Notes under the pieces: model-generated
Database searches by the model: none
What the model saw: the letters and a program-made list of their open reading frames with translations, nothing else
Told to the model about the DNA's origin: nothing
Source: Cercis canadensis
Lineage: Eukaryota > Streptophyta > Magnoliopsida > Fabales > Fabaceae
NCBI GenBank assembly: GCA_003255065.1
Contig: QAOA01000580.1
Span: 53,290 to 117,289 of the forward strand
Direction: 5' to 3'
DNA: 64,000 bases
Part shown: piece by piece, positions 1-12,000 of the stretch
Position numbering within the stretch: the first letter of the stretch is position 1
How the letters are laid out: each line of letters opens with the position of its first letter
Position numbers and translations under genes: made by a program

Positions 1-250
1 CGAAGTTTCTTTAAACTTATCAAATTTTAGCCATTAAACCGAGCTATAACATCCGGTCAATATTATTTATAATTTCCCATTAGTTCATCATTGACCGAAG
101 TTTCTTTAACTTATCCAATTTTAGCTATTAAACCGAGCTATAACATCCGCTCTATATTATTTACAATTTTCCATTAGTTCATCATCGCCCAAAGTTTCTT
201 CAACTTTCAAATTTAGCTTTTTAACCGGGCTATCACACGTTCAATCATCA
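1..250. repeat. Tandem repeat, period about 94 bp, inside the gypsy element
   Basis: Two nearly complete units (about 1-95 and 96-189) and a diverged partial third (190-250) each begin with a variant of CGAAGTTTCTTTAA and contain ACCGAGCTATAACATCC. Short tandem arrays between pol and the 3' LTR are common in Tat/Ogre elements. The array probably extends left of the window. Confidence 0.75.
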
Positions 251-2936
251 AAAGATAGAATGAAAAAGCTACATCATATGATAAAATCTCATTTTTATTA
301 TTTGTACATCGGATTACAAGAAAAAGCAAGAAAAAAAATACATTTATCCTAACTCCCTACGGCTCTGGCACTCGAAGAACATCTTCGTTCTCCGAGGCAG
401 AATCAGCATCTTCCCCGGAGTCAGGATCCACCCTTAGCTCGGGATCATCTTCCTCCGCCTCCTCGGCATCTTCTACTAGCTGGCCATCCCTTACCCGTTT
501 CCAGGGATCCAGGAGCTCGGCATCAAGGTTGGGGACCTGTAACCGAGTTTGTTCCAAACACAGCTTGAACCCTTTTTCATGGGCGTCTGCGTAATTCATC
601 ACAATCTTTTGCTCAGCTCGGTCCCTCAACCTTGACTTCGACTGACGAACACGGTCAAGCCTTCGAGCCATTTGGCATCGAACTTTGCTTTCCCGGATCT
701 CAGCCGCTCGCCCCAGCTCCTGACTTATTTTTCTTTCTTCCTTTACTTGGGTAAGCTCGGCCAGCGTAGCATCCAGCCTTGTGTGGACATCTCCCAACTC
801 TTTCTGGGCCCGACCCAGGGCCTCCTGGCACGATTCCACCGTTGCCCGGGTCACCTCGTCCTCTTCTCAGAATTTCTCCCTTTCTAACTCGGACGCGATG
901 ACCCTCTCGTTCAGCTCCTGGCCTATCACCGTAGCCCGTCCCAGGATGTCTCGCAGGTGTTTGCTCGGCAATAAAGTCTTTGCCTCGGCCACCTTTGTCC
1001 GATCCGTGGGAAGGGCCAACGACTTCAGCCGATCTCCAGCCGGGTACTGAACATTCCAGAACGAGACGCTGGAATGTTCCCGTTTCTCTCCCACGGGAGC
1101 GGCGAACAGCTCGAAATGTTTTACCTCAGACTCGAGGTCGAACATCTGGCTGGCCGAAGGGTCTACTCGGTCCTTATCCGCCTTCGCCGCTACCCGCTGT
1201 CTTTTGTTCCCGGCTCTCTGCTTGCCCTTGGCCGCAACGGGACTTCTTTCCTCCCGAGCTGGTGGTAGCTCGGGTACCTCCTCCGCCCTTACCACCGTCA
1301 CTGGCTCAGCAGGTATAGCCTTAGGTGGCGCCGCCGACCTCTGAGTTCTCGCCTTCGCCAGCTTTGCTAGATTCACCATTTTCTCCGCTGACAGCTTTCC
1401 CTCTGTAGAAACAAAAACAGTATTAGTACATCAGAAAAATTACACCCAACTTCACACAATAAATACCGACCAATCAGATCTTTGGCCTTGAGCGTAACCA
1501 TCTGCGAATTCTCAACGGCCAGCTGGGAGACCGTCTTTATTATCTCCCGATCTTCCCGGATGTACTCGTCAATTGCCCGAGCTGGCACCTTGTAAATATC
1601 TCGACTCCAACGCAAGGGAAACCGAGGCTTCAAGTCCTCCTTCAAGAAAAAGGCCATAGCTGGCGCCGGGCCCGCCTTCCAGGTCGGGATAGTTACTCGG
1701 AAGAATCGGTCTTTCCATCTTTTTGCCGATTCTTCCACCAACTTCAAAAGCCCTAAACCCCGCCGACCAGCTATATACACAAAATCCTGGTCGGTATCCT
1801 TCACGTCCTTTAAAGTAAAAAAATAAAAAAACACCTCTACCCTACTCTCTACCGACAAAAGCTCACACATTTTTTGAAACGCCCGAAGAAAACCCCAGCC
1901 GTTTACATGGAGTTGGGACGGAGCGGCGTTAACCTTCCTAAAAAACTCCATCTCAAAATCGGAGAGAGGTAACTCCGCCCCGGCCCTCTCCATATAAGCC
2001 GCGCTAAAGGTAAAAAAGTCGTTTTTTGGGCAGTTTTCACAGACGGGCGCATCTCTCGGACAGGCTTTAACATCATAACTACTGCGACCCCAGTCAATCT
2101 CGTTGTTATAAAATTTGAACTCCCTCACAAACTTTGAGCGAAGCACGGAAAAGGTGTTTTTTATTCTCTCATGAACAAAAGAAGGAACAGAAGGACGAAC
2201 AAAGGATATATCTAAGCTACTGTCGCTGGAACTAGCTTCCTCCGCCCTATTTTGCTCCCTGCTAACACTCGGTTCCCTTTCACTTCCCACTTCCTTGTTG
2301 ACCTCCATCCCCCCATCAGACGAAATTACCTCAATATCTTCCAGGTAGTTCATGGGGTCCTCGCCGTTCACAGAAGAATAACTCTCCATCTTACCATAAG
2401 TGAACTAAGAAGAAAGAAGACCTACGACCTAAGAGCGAGAAAGAGGCAAAAATTACCTTCAGAAAAAGGAGTACTCCGAGCTGAAAATCCTACAAGATTC
2501 CTTACTTCACACCGACCTAAGCACCAATTTCAGAAAATTTGTCAAAAAGAGTAGACTGAAGTTTTACCAACCCCTATTTATAGGATAACACAGAGTAGAT
2601 CCAACCGTCCAAGGACTCCTGATCTAACGGTGCTGAGAGAGCCGTATTCTAGCTCGGTCAGGCCAAACGTCACGTCCAAAACGGCTCTGACACCTAAAGC
2701 AGCCCAAAAGACCGCCGCAACCAGAGTGGTCATTAATATATCGTCCCTCTTAAGCGCCACGTGGCAGTCACATCCAACGCACCAAATAATCATCACGGCA
2801 CATGGCGAAATCATCGAAATTTCAAAAATTCGCGCCCTCATTCTGCCTCACATCCCCATCTCGGGAACGGATACCGTTTACAAATCCATAGCTCGGTCTC
2901 GGTAACACCAAGGCCCGAGCTTCAAGGGGGGACAAG

Positions 2937-3265
2937 TGTAGATACCCAATATTTCGGCCCATAAAGTCTAAGCCCATTATCACCAAGCCCATAACTGAAC
3001 CCATTCCCTAAATCCTTTAAACCTGAGAATCTCTATAAATAAGCAAAAAACAAGAAATAAGGGGCACGCTTTTGAGACAAGACAAAAGGAATACATAAAA
3101 CTCCCATTTCATAATACCCTCCGCATCAAAACTCGGGTATGCACCCGACCTTGGCCATATATCTTTCCAAGTGATCCCATTTGATCAACCTCTATCCTTT
3201 GAGCCAAAATCAGGCATCGTCAGTATTCTAGCCTACCATTTAAATTCGTGGTTTAAAGTTCTTCA
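2937..3265 (+). repeat. Probable 3' LTR of the Tat-type element
   Basis: The LTR starts TGTAGATACCC directly after a purine-rich tract containing GGGGGGACAAG, as expected for the polypurine tract/3' LTR junction. It holds a TATA-like CTATAAATAAG at about 3032. The right border is inferred from the terminal TTCTTCA; no partner LTR is in the window to confirm it. The adjacent MITE target duplication begins within a few bases of this border. Confidence 0.55.
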
Positions 3266-3278
3266 AACTTATTTATAA

Positions 3279-4102
3279 GGGCAGTTCTACAGCGCCTATT
3301 ATGAAAACTTTGCACCGGTGCTTAGTGAAGCCAACGGTATAAAAATTCAGCCAAGTAGGACCAAGTGTTGCCCATCTATTTCAATAAATTATTGTAACAA
3401 ATTTTCTAAAATTAAAATTTAACCTTAATACTTTTAAAATTAAAAATTAATCCTAATATTTTTATGTTAATTGACTAATTACCCCAGCCCACCACCGCAC
3501 GATATCCTCTCTCTACAACCTCCATCTCTCTGTTCAACTCTGCAACCGTCATTGGGTTGTCGTAGGTGGTGGGGAGAAGCCGGGGGACTTGCGTCGTCAA
3601 ACAATGCCGTTGGCTACGAGTGCCTGTGCTACTGCTGAGTTTGACTCAGACAACACGTCTCTCTCCATGTCGGATCTTAACCGGGTCTCGTCGTCGAATT
3701 CTTAATTTAGTCTTCAATCGCCACCCTTTTCCACCCACCTTGGTCAAAGAGCCACCGAATTCACCACCATTGCCAACAACAACAACGACGATAACTTTGC
3801 ACATAAACGATAGTGTCCGAGGTGATTCATGACCCATTTCTCTCTTTTACCCCAACCCCCACTCGAGATACCCCTCCCTCTCTCCGTTCACCCATGCAAT
3901 TGCCATTAGGTTGTCACTTGGGTGGTCAAATGCTCCGTTGGCAGCGGGATGATGGATTTGGGAATGTCTGCAAGGAAACCGTTTGGGTAAGTTTCGGTTA
4001 AAAAACCAAGACCATCAGATATGCCAACTGGACTTTCATATGGTGATAAACATCACCATGCACCAGTGCAAAGTTTCTATAATAGGCACGGTAGAACTAG
4101 CC
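3279..4102. mobile_element. MULE-type MITE or small Pack-MULE, 824 bp
   Basis: The terminal inverted repeats are about 45 bp: the left end reads GGGCAGTTCTACAGCG and the right end, reverse complemented, GGCTAGTTCTACCGTG, with matching CCTATTAT and ACTTTGCAC blocks further in. It is flanked by a 9-bp target duplication with one mismatch (TATTTATAA at 3270-3278, TATTTCTAA at 4103-4111), the Mutator-superfamily length. No transposase is present. The interior (about 3490-4000) is less AT-rich than its flanks and looks like captured genic sequence. It contains two diverged direct copies of one segment, near 3520-3620 and 3875-3950. Confidence 0.75.
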
Positions 4103-4111
4103 TATTTCTAA

Positions 4112-4860
4112 TTATTGAGTATTTTTTATCTTTCTGAAAATTTATTTTATCATTTTTTTTACTTACTAGTGTGGAAATTAGGATATACTTTAAAAAGGAA
4201 AATATATTTATTAATGAGAGAATTAAAAATGTGTAAAAAAAATTAAAAAGTCAACTAAGTGAATTTACAAAAAAATTATAAACCATGATTTAATTGTTTG
4301 TAAAAATCAAAATCATTGATTTTTTTTTAATAATTATTGTCTTATATTTTACTCTGTAACTTATCTAATTTTTTTTTTATCTAAATCTATATTAATATTA
4401 ACAATTATTTTCCTCTCATGTGTTATTATTTAATTAAAGTAAAAATATTTTAATTTCGTAACTCTAGCAGGTTCATTGTTTCACTTTCTAATATGTTGGT
4501 TGCCACATATAATAATATGATGAAGGATATAAAAGTAGATAAAATAAAAGTGATAAAAGAATGAAAAAGAGCTCAAAAAATATTTTTAAAAATTCTGGTG
4601 CATGATTGTAATTACTATTTTTCATACAAGTAAAATATAATAATAAATATTTTTCTTGAATAAACCAAAATAAACTTTTATCAGATGTGAATGTATGTCA
4701 ACTGTATGAAAAATAAATTTGTAATACATGAGTAAATCTAAGGGACGTATTACCCAAAAAAAAAAAAGGTACAAAAAATGTATTTTAGCCTAATTTTTGT
4801 TTTCAACTTTAGCCTTATTTCTTATATTCATGTTTTTACCTACACACGCTGCAACGTGAC
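4112..4860. other. AT-rich intergenic spacer upstream of ATXR7
   Basis: No coding signal or recognisable repeat is visible. The stretch is strongly AT-rich with homopolymer runs. From about 4860 the composition changes to pyrimidine-rich, leader-like sequence that probably holds the ATXR7 promoter and start of its 5' UTR. Confidence 0.5.
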
Positions 4861-5238
4861 CTTACTCCAATTTTTCGTCTCTCTTATATTCGATCGGACG
4901 CCCTAACCCTATTCTTCACCTAAAGCTTAATCTCGGTTATAAACGATACACCTTAAAGCATCAAGCCTCTTTGTGCCGTCAATTTAAGCCAATTGTTTCA
5001 ACTAACCAAGCATTCGTCTATTCTCTTTCGGTCTATCGTTTCTCTCCAAAATCATGGTCTGTAACGCTTTTCTATCTCTTGTTGTCTGTGTGTTAATATG
5101 ACTTAGATTGTTTGATTTTTCTGGGTTTGGTTGGCATGCCATAGTTGACGTTTGTTTCTCTGATTCTTGGTGAAAATCAGCCAACCTTTTTTTAAAGAAA
5201 AATAAATTAAATTAATATGTTTTCTGGTTAGCATTGCA

Positions 5239-5468
5239 GGCAGTTCATCTGGTTTGCTTGCGAGGGGTGTATTTTGTATTTGATTGTTTCACAATTCCAT
5301 AAAGCAGGGCCAATTTTCAAACTTTTGATCGTTGGCTACAAAAGATATTGATAAAGCTACTACTTAATCTGTCTGTCAAGTGCATCAGAGGCCACTGATT
5401 CCACTAGAGCAAGCAAGAAGGGTAGAAGAAAGTGTCTCAGATCCATTGTGGCTAATTTGCCATCAAGG
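5239..5468 (+). other. Probable 5'-UTR exon of ATXR7
   Basis: This non-coding stretch sits between an acceptor (TTGCAG at about 5233-5238) and a good donor (CAAG/GTAATC at about 5468). It lies between leader-like sequence near 4.9-5.05 kb and the coding exon whose acceptor is at about 6041. It is inferred from splice-site patterns alone. Confidence 0.4.
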
Positions 5469-6074
5469 TAATCTGAACACGTAGTTATCATTCGATAAGG
5501 CTAGCCTCGGGTAAATAAAAAAAATGAATACTGCTTTATAAATAGTGGAAGAAGGGAGGTAGTAGATCGATTTATGTCGTCTCAAACAACGTGTTTTATT
5601 AAAGATTTGTACAATTGTTGTCGTATCTTTTTCTTGGTGGCTTCTGGATGAATGATTCTTTGCAACTATTTCATATCTTAAATAATAAGTGAAGAGTTAT
5701 ATTATCTACTCTGCTTGTGAGTGTATATCATAATAATTTGAAACCAAACTCTGGAGATTTAGCTTACCTAGTGGACGACCATCAAATATTTAATAGTTAA
5801 ATGGTCCTTTGCGACATAGGCTGACCATCTAATTTGTCATTGGAGCAAGTGTGCACTGATAGCGGGCAAGTGGAGGGACTTGTAAAATTTTAATTTTGTC
5901 TTATAGAAAGGATAAGTTTATCATATTGCTTGTATGCATATATATAGTTTTTACTATTAGAGTTCTTAGTATGTGCACAGTTTGAATTGTTACGTCATTG
6001 GTGTAACATTTTATGTACTTACTCCCTTTTTGTTGACCCAGTTATTGGAAAGTGCTTTTCCATTTGGAGGGTTC

Positions 6075-9000
6075 ATGGTATTCTCAACAGTCTTTACAAA
6101 TGAAGATGGTTGTTTCCCTTTATCCAAGAAGAGGCTGAAAGTGTCAGATCTAAGACATCAGGATTTAGATTCACATGCAGATGCAAGAATTTGCAGTGAT
6201 GTTCCCTCATCCTTTCAGCTAAATGTAGAAAGGTCTTCATTTTATGGGTATCGGATGAATTGCTGAAATGTCTATTTTTCTGCTGTCTAGACAGCACTTT
6301 TCTGGAGTTTACACCAAGTTTCAATTTAATCTTTATCTTTTTCTTCACGTTGTTCTGATTTGACCCTTTAATTGTCACTCAGTTCACTGTCGTTAATTGC
6401 CATCCTTTGACAGAATAATTAATGGCTTTTGTTGACATGGCATGATCAGTTTCATGTAGGACTTGGTAATGCATATATGATATGACTGGACAGAATAATT
6501 CGTGTTATTTAAGACTGTTAATTATTATGACATAAATTATAATGGCATGAACCAATTGTAGAAGGTACAGGATCCTATTGGAAGAATTAGAAAAACAGGG
6601 ACTGAATTAAAACCTGATGTTTGCTTATAGAGTGTAAATTTACTTTTTTTTCCTTTTAGAGTGTGTTTGATACAAGGTGTAAAGTTAAAGGAGTATAATT
6701 TTTTTTTAAGTATGTTCAGTATAGGGGGTAAAAGGAGCCTAACTTTTTTATTATTACTCCATTAATTCGGCCCCCCCCAACCCCCCAACACTTAATCATA
6801 CCAAACACAGCCTTAAAGCTATCTTTTTTATGCTTCCTCTGGTGCAGGAATACTGGTGATATTCCCTCTTGCTGCAATCTTGATGAACAAGTTGACTCAG
6901 ATTCTGGATTGGAGATGAGGTGCCAGTCAAATGTTAACAGCGGTGACGTTCCCGTGTGTTGTACCACGGGGAATATCTCATACCAGGATCTGAGTTGCCC
7001 TGGGTATGTGCAGCCTGCTTTTGTGAGTGGTTGGATGTATGTTAACGAACATGGGCAAATGTGTGGTCCCTATATTCAGGAGCAGTTATATGAGGGCTTA
7101 ACTACTGGTTTCTTGCCTGTTGAGCTTCCTGTGTATCCTGTAATTAATGGTACATTAATGAACCCTGTACCATTGAATTACTTTAAGCAGTTTCCTCACC
7201 ACGTTTCCACAGGGTTTACTTATCTTGGTCTGGGTATCTCAAGCACAACCATGCCTATGAATTGTGCTACCTCTTCTCATAAAGATACGAGGGCATATGG
7301 ACAAGAAGGATCCTTTGACCATGCTGCTACTGTAGGTTTTAACCCTGATTCTAAGTCAGTGTCACGGTCACATATTAACCACTGCAGTTATGGATCCAAT
7401 CACCAATCTTCGAACTCAGAGGCATCCAATAATATTATATCTTCTCAGGTGATGGTGTAATATCTATTTTATGTTATGTCATCCAGTGTTCTGAATGTCA
7501 GTTTGACAGGTTGTGTTTTATACCTTACTCCAGTCTGGTAAAGAATGCTGTTGGCTGTATGAGGATGGAAAGGGAATGAAAAATGGACCACATTCCATTT
7601 TGGAATTAATTTCCTGGCATCGTTATGGATATCTCCAGGATTCATCAGTGGTAAGTCACAATTTGGATCTTGTGAAGTAATGTCACAATTTGGATCTTGT
7701 GAAGTAATGTGTAGGTTGTATAGCTGCTGCTGGAACAATGAGCTTATCAGGTTTTCCCAATGCTATTTATGGTTATCCGGTTGCACAGAATTTTGTTGGT
7801 CTTCTTTAGTCCTTTTGATTACTGGTTTGTGTCATCTAGAAGTTGGCTACTAGGTTGGTATTAAATTGTAAATTATTCTTTTTAAATCTAGGTTATTTAT
7901 AATGTACTGATTTATTTGCTTTATTTTTAATCATTTGTAGAATATTTTATTCTTGATCAGCAGTATTCCTTATAAATGTTTGATAGCCAGGTATGGATTG
8001 GAGGGTCACATCTCCATGAGGAGATGTGCCTTCTGCTTGGCATGAGATTCTTTAGTCTTGTCAAATGGCCTTATCTCACGTGTTATTGAAATTCGAAAGG
8101 TTAAGTTTTGTATTTGCTACTATTTTCTAATGAGTTTGTTGGAATTATGGACATATCAAGGTTTTAAGTAAGCATCCAAGAACCAAACACATAAAGAATG
8201 GGGTGAATTTCTTTAAGTGTCATGTCAAATGGATAATGGGACTTCTTTGCTCTCCTTTTGGTGTTCCTGTATCTCATATTACAAATCCATTAGAGGAAGG
8301 TGAAGTCTCATTTCTTTCTACTTGTGCATGTGTCTGTGTGTGTTTAAGTATACTCCCTCTCTTGTTCTCTTGCCAACATCATCTTTTCCCCCTTGAGACC
8401 ATGCTTGCCATGAACCTTATATTTTGGATTTTGCTCATATTACAACCATTAAACCCACTAATCTATGACCCAAGTAAGTAGGGTATCTTCTGGATTTCTA
8501 ATATTGGAAAATTGTTTGTTAGTAGGGTTTTTTGGATCTGTTTTATGCTTTAAGAATGCTAACTACGAATGCTTTAAGAATGCTTTGGTGATACAAACTA
8601 CAAACATGGATACATCAAAAGGAGGTGGAAGAAAGGCTGTTGATGATATTGGCAAGGACAGTGGTGGAGGAGGTCATGGTGCTGGTAGTAACACGGCAAT
8701 AATTTTTTTTTTTTGTTGGGAGGGGGGGAGGCCGTTGATGATATTGGCAAGGATAGTGGTGGAGGAGGTAATGGTACTGGTGGTAGCATGGCAATAATGG
8801 ATGTAGTGATGGAGGAAGAAGCTACACCAATGGTGGTGGTGGTGATGGTAGAGCTATTTAGGTGCTTTGCCTTTTCAGTCCTAGGGAAAGCAGGAATCCA
8901 ATGGGTATGTATGATAGTTCCGCATAAGTATGGGCTATGATTCCCATTGACAACCTAAATTCCAAAGACATTAATACTCCTATCCTATTTGTGATCTTGA

Positions 9001-12000
9001 AATTGCGCAAAACTCCTTATTTGTCCTTTTTTTTTTTTGTAATTTTCTTGAAAAGAATTTGAATATACAGTTATTTGTATTTTGCTTTCTTCCTTTTTTT
9101 TTCCTTTGTCCAAATATATCTGGTGTCTTAATTTTTTTGTGCAAGCTCCTTTGTGGCATCTTTTATGTCAGGTAGTGATAAACCTCCAATCCTTGTAATT
9201 TATTCCTTTAACTAGACTTGGATTTATTTTCTTTTTGATGGGAGGGTTTTTTAGGGGTATCAAATTGTGATGGTCCATTTTCATGTCTGTTTCAACAGAA
9301 TCTCCTGTTCTTGTCCTTTCTTCTTACGGTGGTGTGACTTGTAGCTTTCTTCTGCCTGTGTATGTTAGTGCTGTCATCCTGGTGCTTTGCAATACTTTAT
9401 CTTCTGTTCTCTACTGTATCCAAAGTTGGAATTTTACTTTATTTACTGGGTTAACCACTTATTGGTCAAGAGGGATGATCTTACTTTGCTTGATTTATGT
9501 TAATTTGCAGATTCTTATTACCTGGGTTTCCAATAGCTTGGTTAAGAGAATCTAATCGGCCAATCTCACTTTTTCTTGTGATTTATGTTAATTTACAGAT
9601 CTATCACATTGAAAACAAGTATAGCCCCTTTACACTACTGTCTGCTATAAATGCATGGAGGACAGATATGTCTGGAACCATCTGTTGGTCAGCTGTCCAA
9701 AGCAATGAGGTTGGTGGTATTGTAAGCTTCGTTTATGAAGTATCTGAGGACATTTCTTCTCAACTTCACTTGGGAGTCATGAAAGCTGCCCGTAGAGTTG
9801 TGCTAGATGAGATTATTGGCAATATCATTGCAGAATTTGTTACGGAGAAGAAATCTCGGAGGCATAAACTTGAATCAGTTAATCAGGCTTCTGAGACTTG
9901 CCTGTTGGACAGCAAAACGGTGATGCATATATATGCTATGTAATTAGTATCTTGAAATTTATGTACAGCTAAATAAATTGTGATATTTTTTCTTTTAACA
10001 GTTTGAGGTTGATGTGGAGATGAGAAAAGGTACTGCTTTTCCAAGTGAGACTGCATCTTCGTGTATTTTTTATGACCAGGCTTGTCCCAATATTTCCAGA
10101 GTATCCCCAACTAGCAGCAAATCTGTTGGAAGCATTGAAAACTTTTGGTGGTCATATGCTGCTGTTCGTAAAATACTCTTCGATTCTTGTATGCAAGTGA
10201 TGTGGAATGCAGTGTTTTATGACACTCTAGCAGAGTACTTCTTTACTTGGAGAAAGAGAAAACTTTGGTCTATTCAACCTAAACCTCAACCGCCTATTAA
10301 TGGATGTAGAGATTATGTTGGGAAGATTGAATCAGCAGAAGCTGTGAGTAGATTGCATACTTGAGGTTTTTGTTTTAGTTGTATATGTGGTAATCTTACA
10401 ATCATTCTACAGTTGCTTCCCAGGCCAGTGTCCTCTGAATCTGATGCTGATTGCTCTCCTCATTATGGACTGGTAGCGACAGAAAGAAATCATCTTTCTC
10501 AGTTACCTTCCATGTCTTCCAGTGGTCTTGAAGGCAGAAACTCACTAGAAGTTCCAAGAGTGTCATGCACTGACCAAAACCATAAAGATTTGTCATGCAT
10601 CTTTGAAGGTGTGGAGAATGAGCTTCACTTGTCTGCCAAGATGTCTTTAGCTGAATATGTTCAAAATTTTGTTGACAATGAAGTGAACAAATTAATGAGT
10701 TCCCTTGAAGAAGTCAAATTGAGTGAGGTAACTTGGTTAGTATTGCTCGCCTTGTTTTTTAAAAAAATTTCTGTGTCTAGATTACATTGAAGAATTTTTT
10801 AATTGTTGCAGGATGCTGTTAGTGACTTTGGGTTTTCAGATTTACTTCCTGGTGAAACATCTACAAAGGAAATTCTACCTGACAAGTTTGTGACTCCGAT
10901 CAAAGTGGGAGATTTGTTACACGAACCTTATTGTGGAAGCCACATGTCTAATTTATTCTCAAGAGCATTTAAGGAGTTATGCATGCATGTTAATGATGCT
11001 GTTGATGAAGAGGAGATGGGTGGCCTACCACCTGGATTGGAAGAGAACAGTCAAAAAATTGTGCCACAGTATAATTGTAAATATCAACCGTCAAGGTTAG
11101 TTGAACATATTCCCAAGATTACAGAATATATTGCAACAGCACTGTGCCGGCAGAAGTTGCATAATGAAGTTATTGAAGAGTGGAAATCATTGTTTCTTGA
11201 TGCTGCACTCAGTCACGTTTATGTAGCATTATGCACTGTAAATAACCGCTGCAAACCTGATGATAATGAGGTAGGAATTTGGATACTTAAGTACTGAAGT
11301 TCACCTTGTTTCCTCTCACTAATTGTCTCTGCTATTATTCCTAAGTGCTTATTATATCTAGAGTTGATTCACATATGTTTATTTATTTATATATTCTTTA
11401 GGAAGGGAAAACATTCAATGCATGTAAACATCTTTTGAATGATCCTACTTCTGGAATTGGAAGAATGAAGGAAGGAGCAAATAATTCTTCATCTGGAGTT
11501 TCTCTGGTGATTGATAAATATACATATTACCGCAAGAAGCTGTCACGGAAAGGGTTAGATTCTCAATGTGTTGCAGCAGATGGTACTGGGCTAAGCAATC
11601 AATCAGAGGGTAAGTTAAGGAAACATGTTTCTGGGGATGCAGATGAGACTGTGGAAGTCAAAATAGCTGCTGTTAAAGCTGGAAAGGCTAGGCCAATCAG
11701 AGGGCAGAGAGATGCATCCACCAATAGCATGCCTTTTCCTGTCATTATTAGAAGTAGCTTGCACACTGATCAGACATTGAATGCAACTAGTCGAAAAGTG
11801 TTGAAGCTATCACGCAAAGTTCAAAGTATTCCATTTTTCTTCTTACTTTGGTAGATGCTGGTTTAACAATCGTAAATTTGTTAAACAATAACACTGGTAG
11901 TTTTTCCTTATGCAGATGATGTTGACCGTGTTGTAAAACCTAAAGGGGAGAAGCTTGAAGCCTTTTCAGAAAATCACGTTGGAATGAAGAATGTAGCTGC

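Larger units (their letters stand above)
1..3265 (+). mobile_element. 3' part of a Tat-lineage Ty3/gypsy LTR retrotransposon (fossil)
   Basis: Only the 3' end of the element lies in the window. Parts in order: a tandem-repeat spacer (1-250), an antisense coding block (about 357-2389, - strand), a polypurine tract (2924-2936) and a 3' LTR from 2937 to about 3265. The antisense block encodes a protein resembling the Pfam family called putative gypsy-type transposon (PF04195), with a stretch around LHVNGWGFLRAFQKMCELL and a following WKDRFFRV, then a basic and coiled-coil C-terminal part. Tat elements (Retand, Ogre relatives) are known for antisense ORFs between pol and the 3' LTR, which explains why the polypurine tract and LTR read + while the ORFs read -. 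The block is less AT-rich than its flanks. The copy is incomplete in this window and interrupted a few times; its age cannot be set because the 5' LTR is absent. Confidence 0.7.

Noticed and set aside
1-250. Repeat array as a CRISPR
   Set aside because: Units are contiguous tandem copies of about 94 bp without spacers, in a plant retrotransposon.
5002-5184. 60-codon - strand frame upstream of ATXR7
   Set aside because: It overlaps the presumed ATXR7 leader and intron and has no similarity or splice context of its own.
8465-8940. Overlapping Gly/Val/Met-rich open frames in ATXR7 intron 3
   Set aside because: They are translations of a duplicated GGT-rich repeat, lie wholly within an intron whose flanking exons join in phase, and match nothing.
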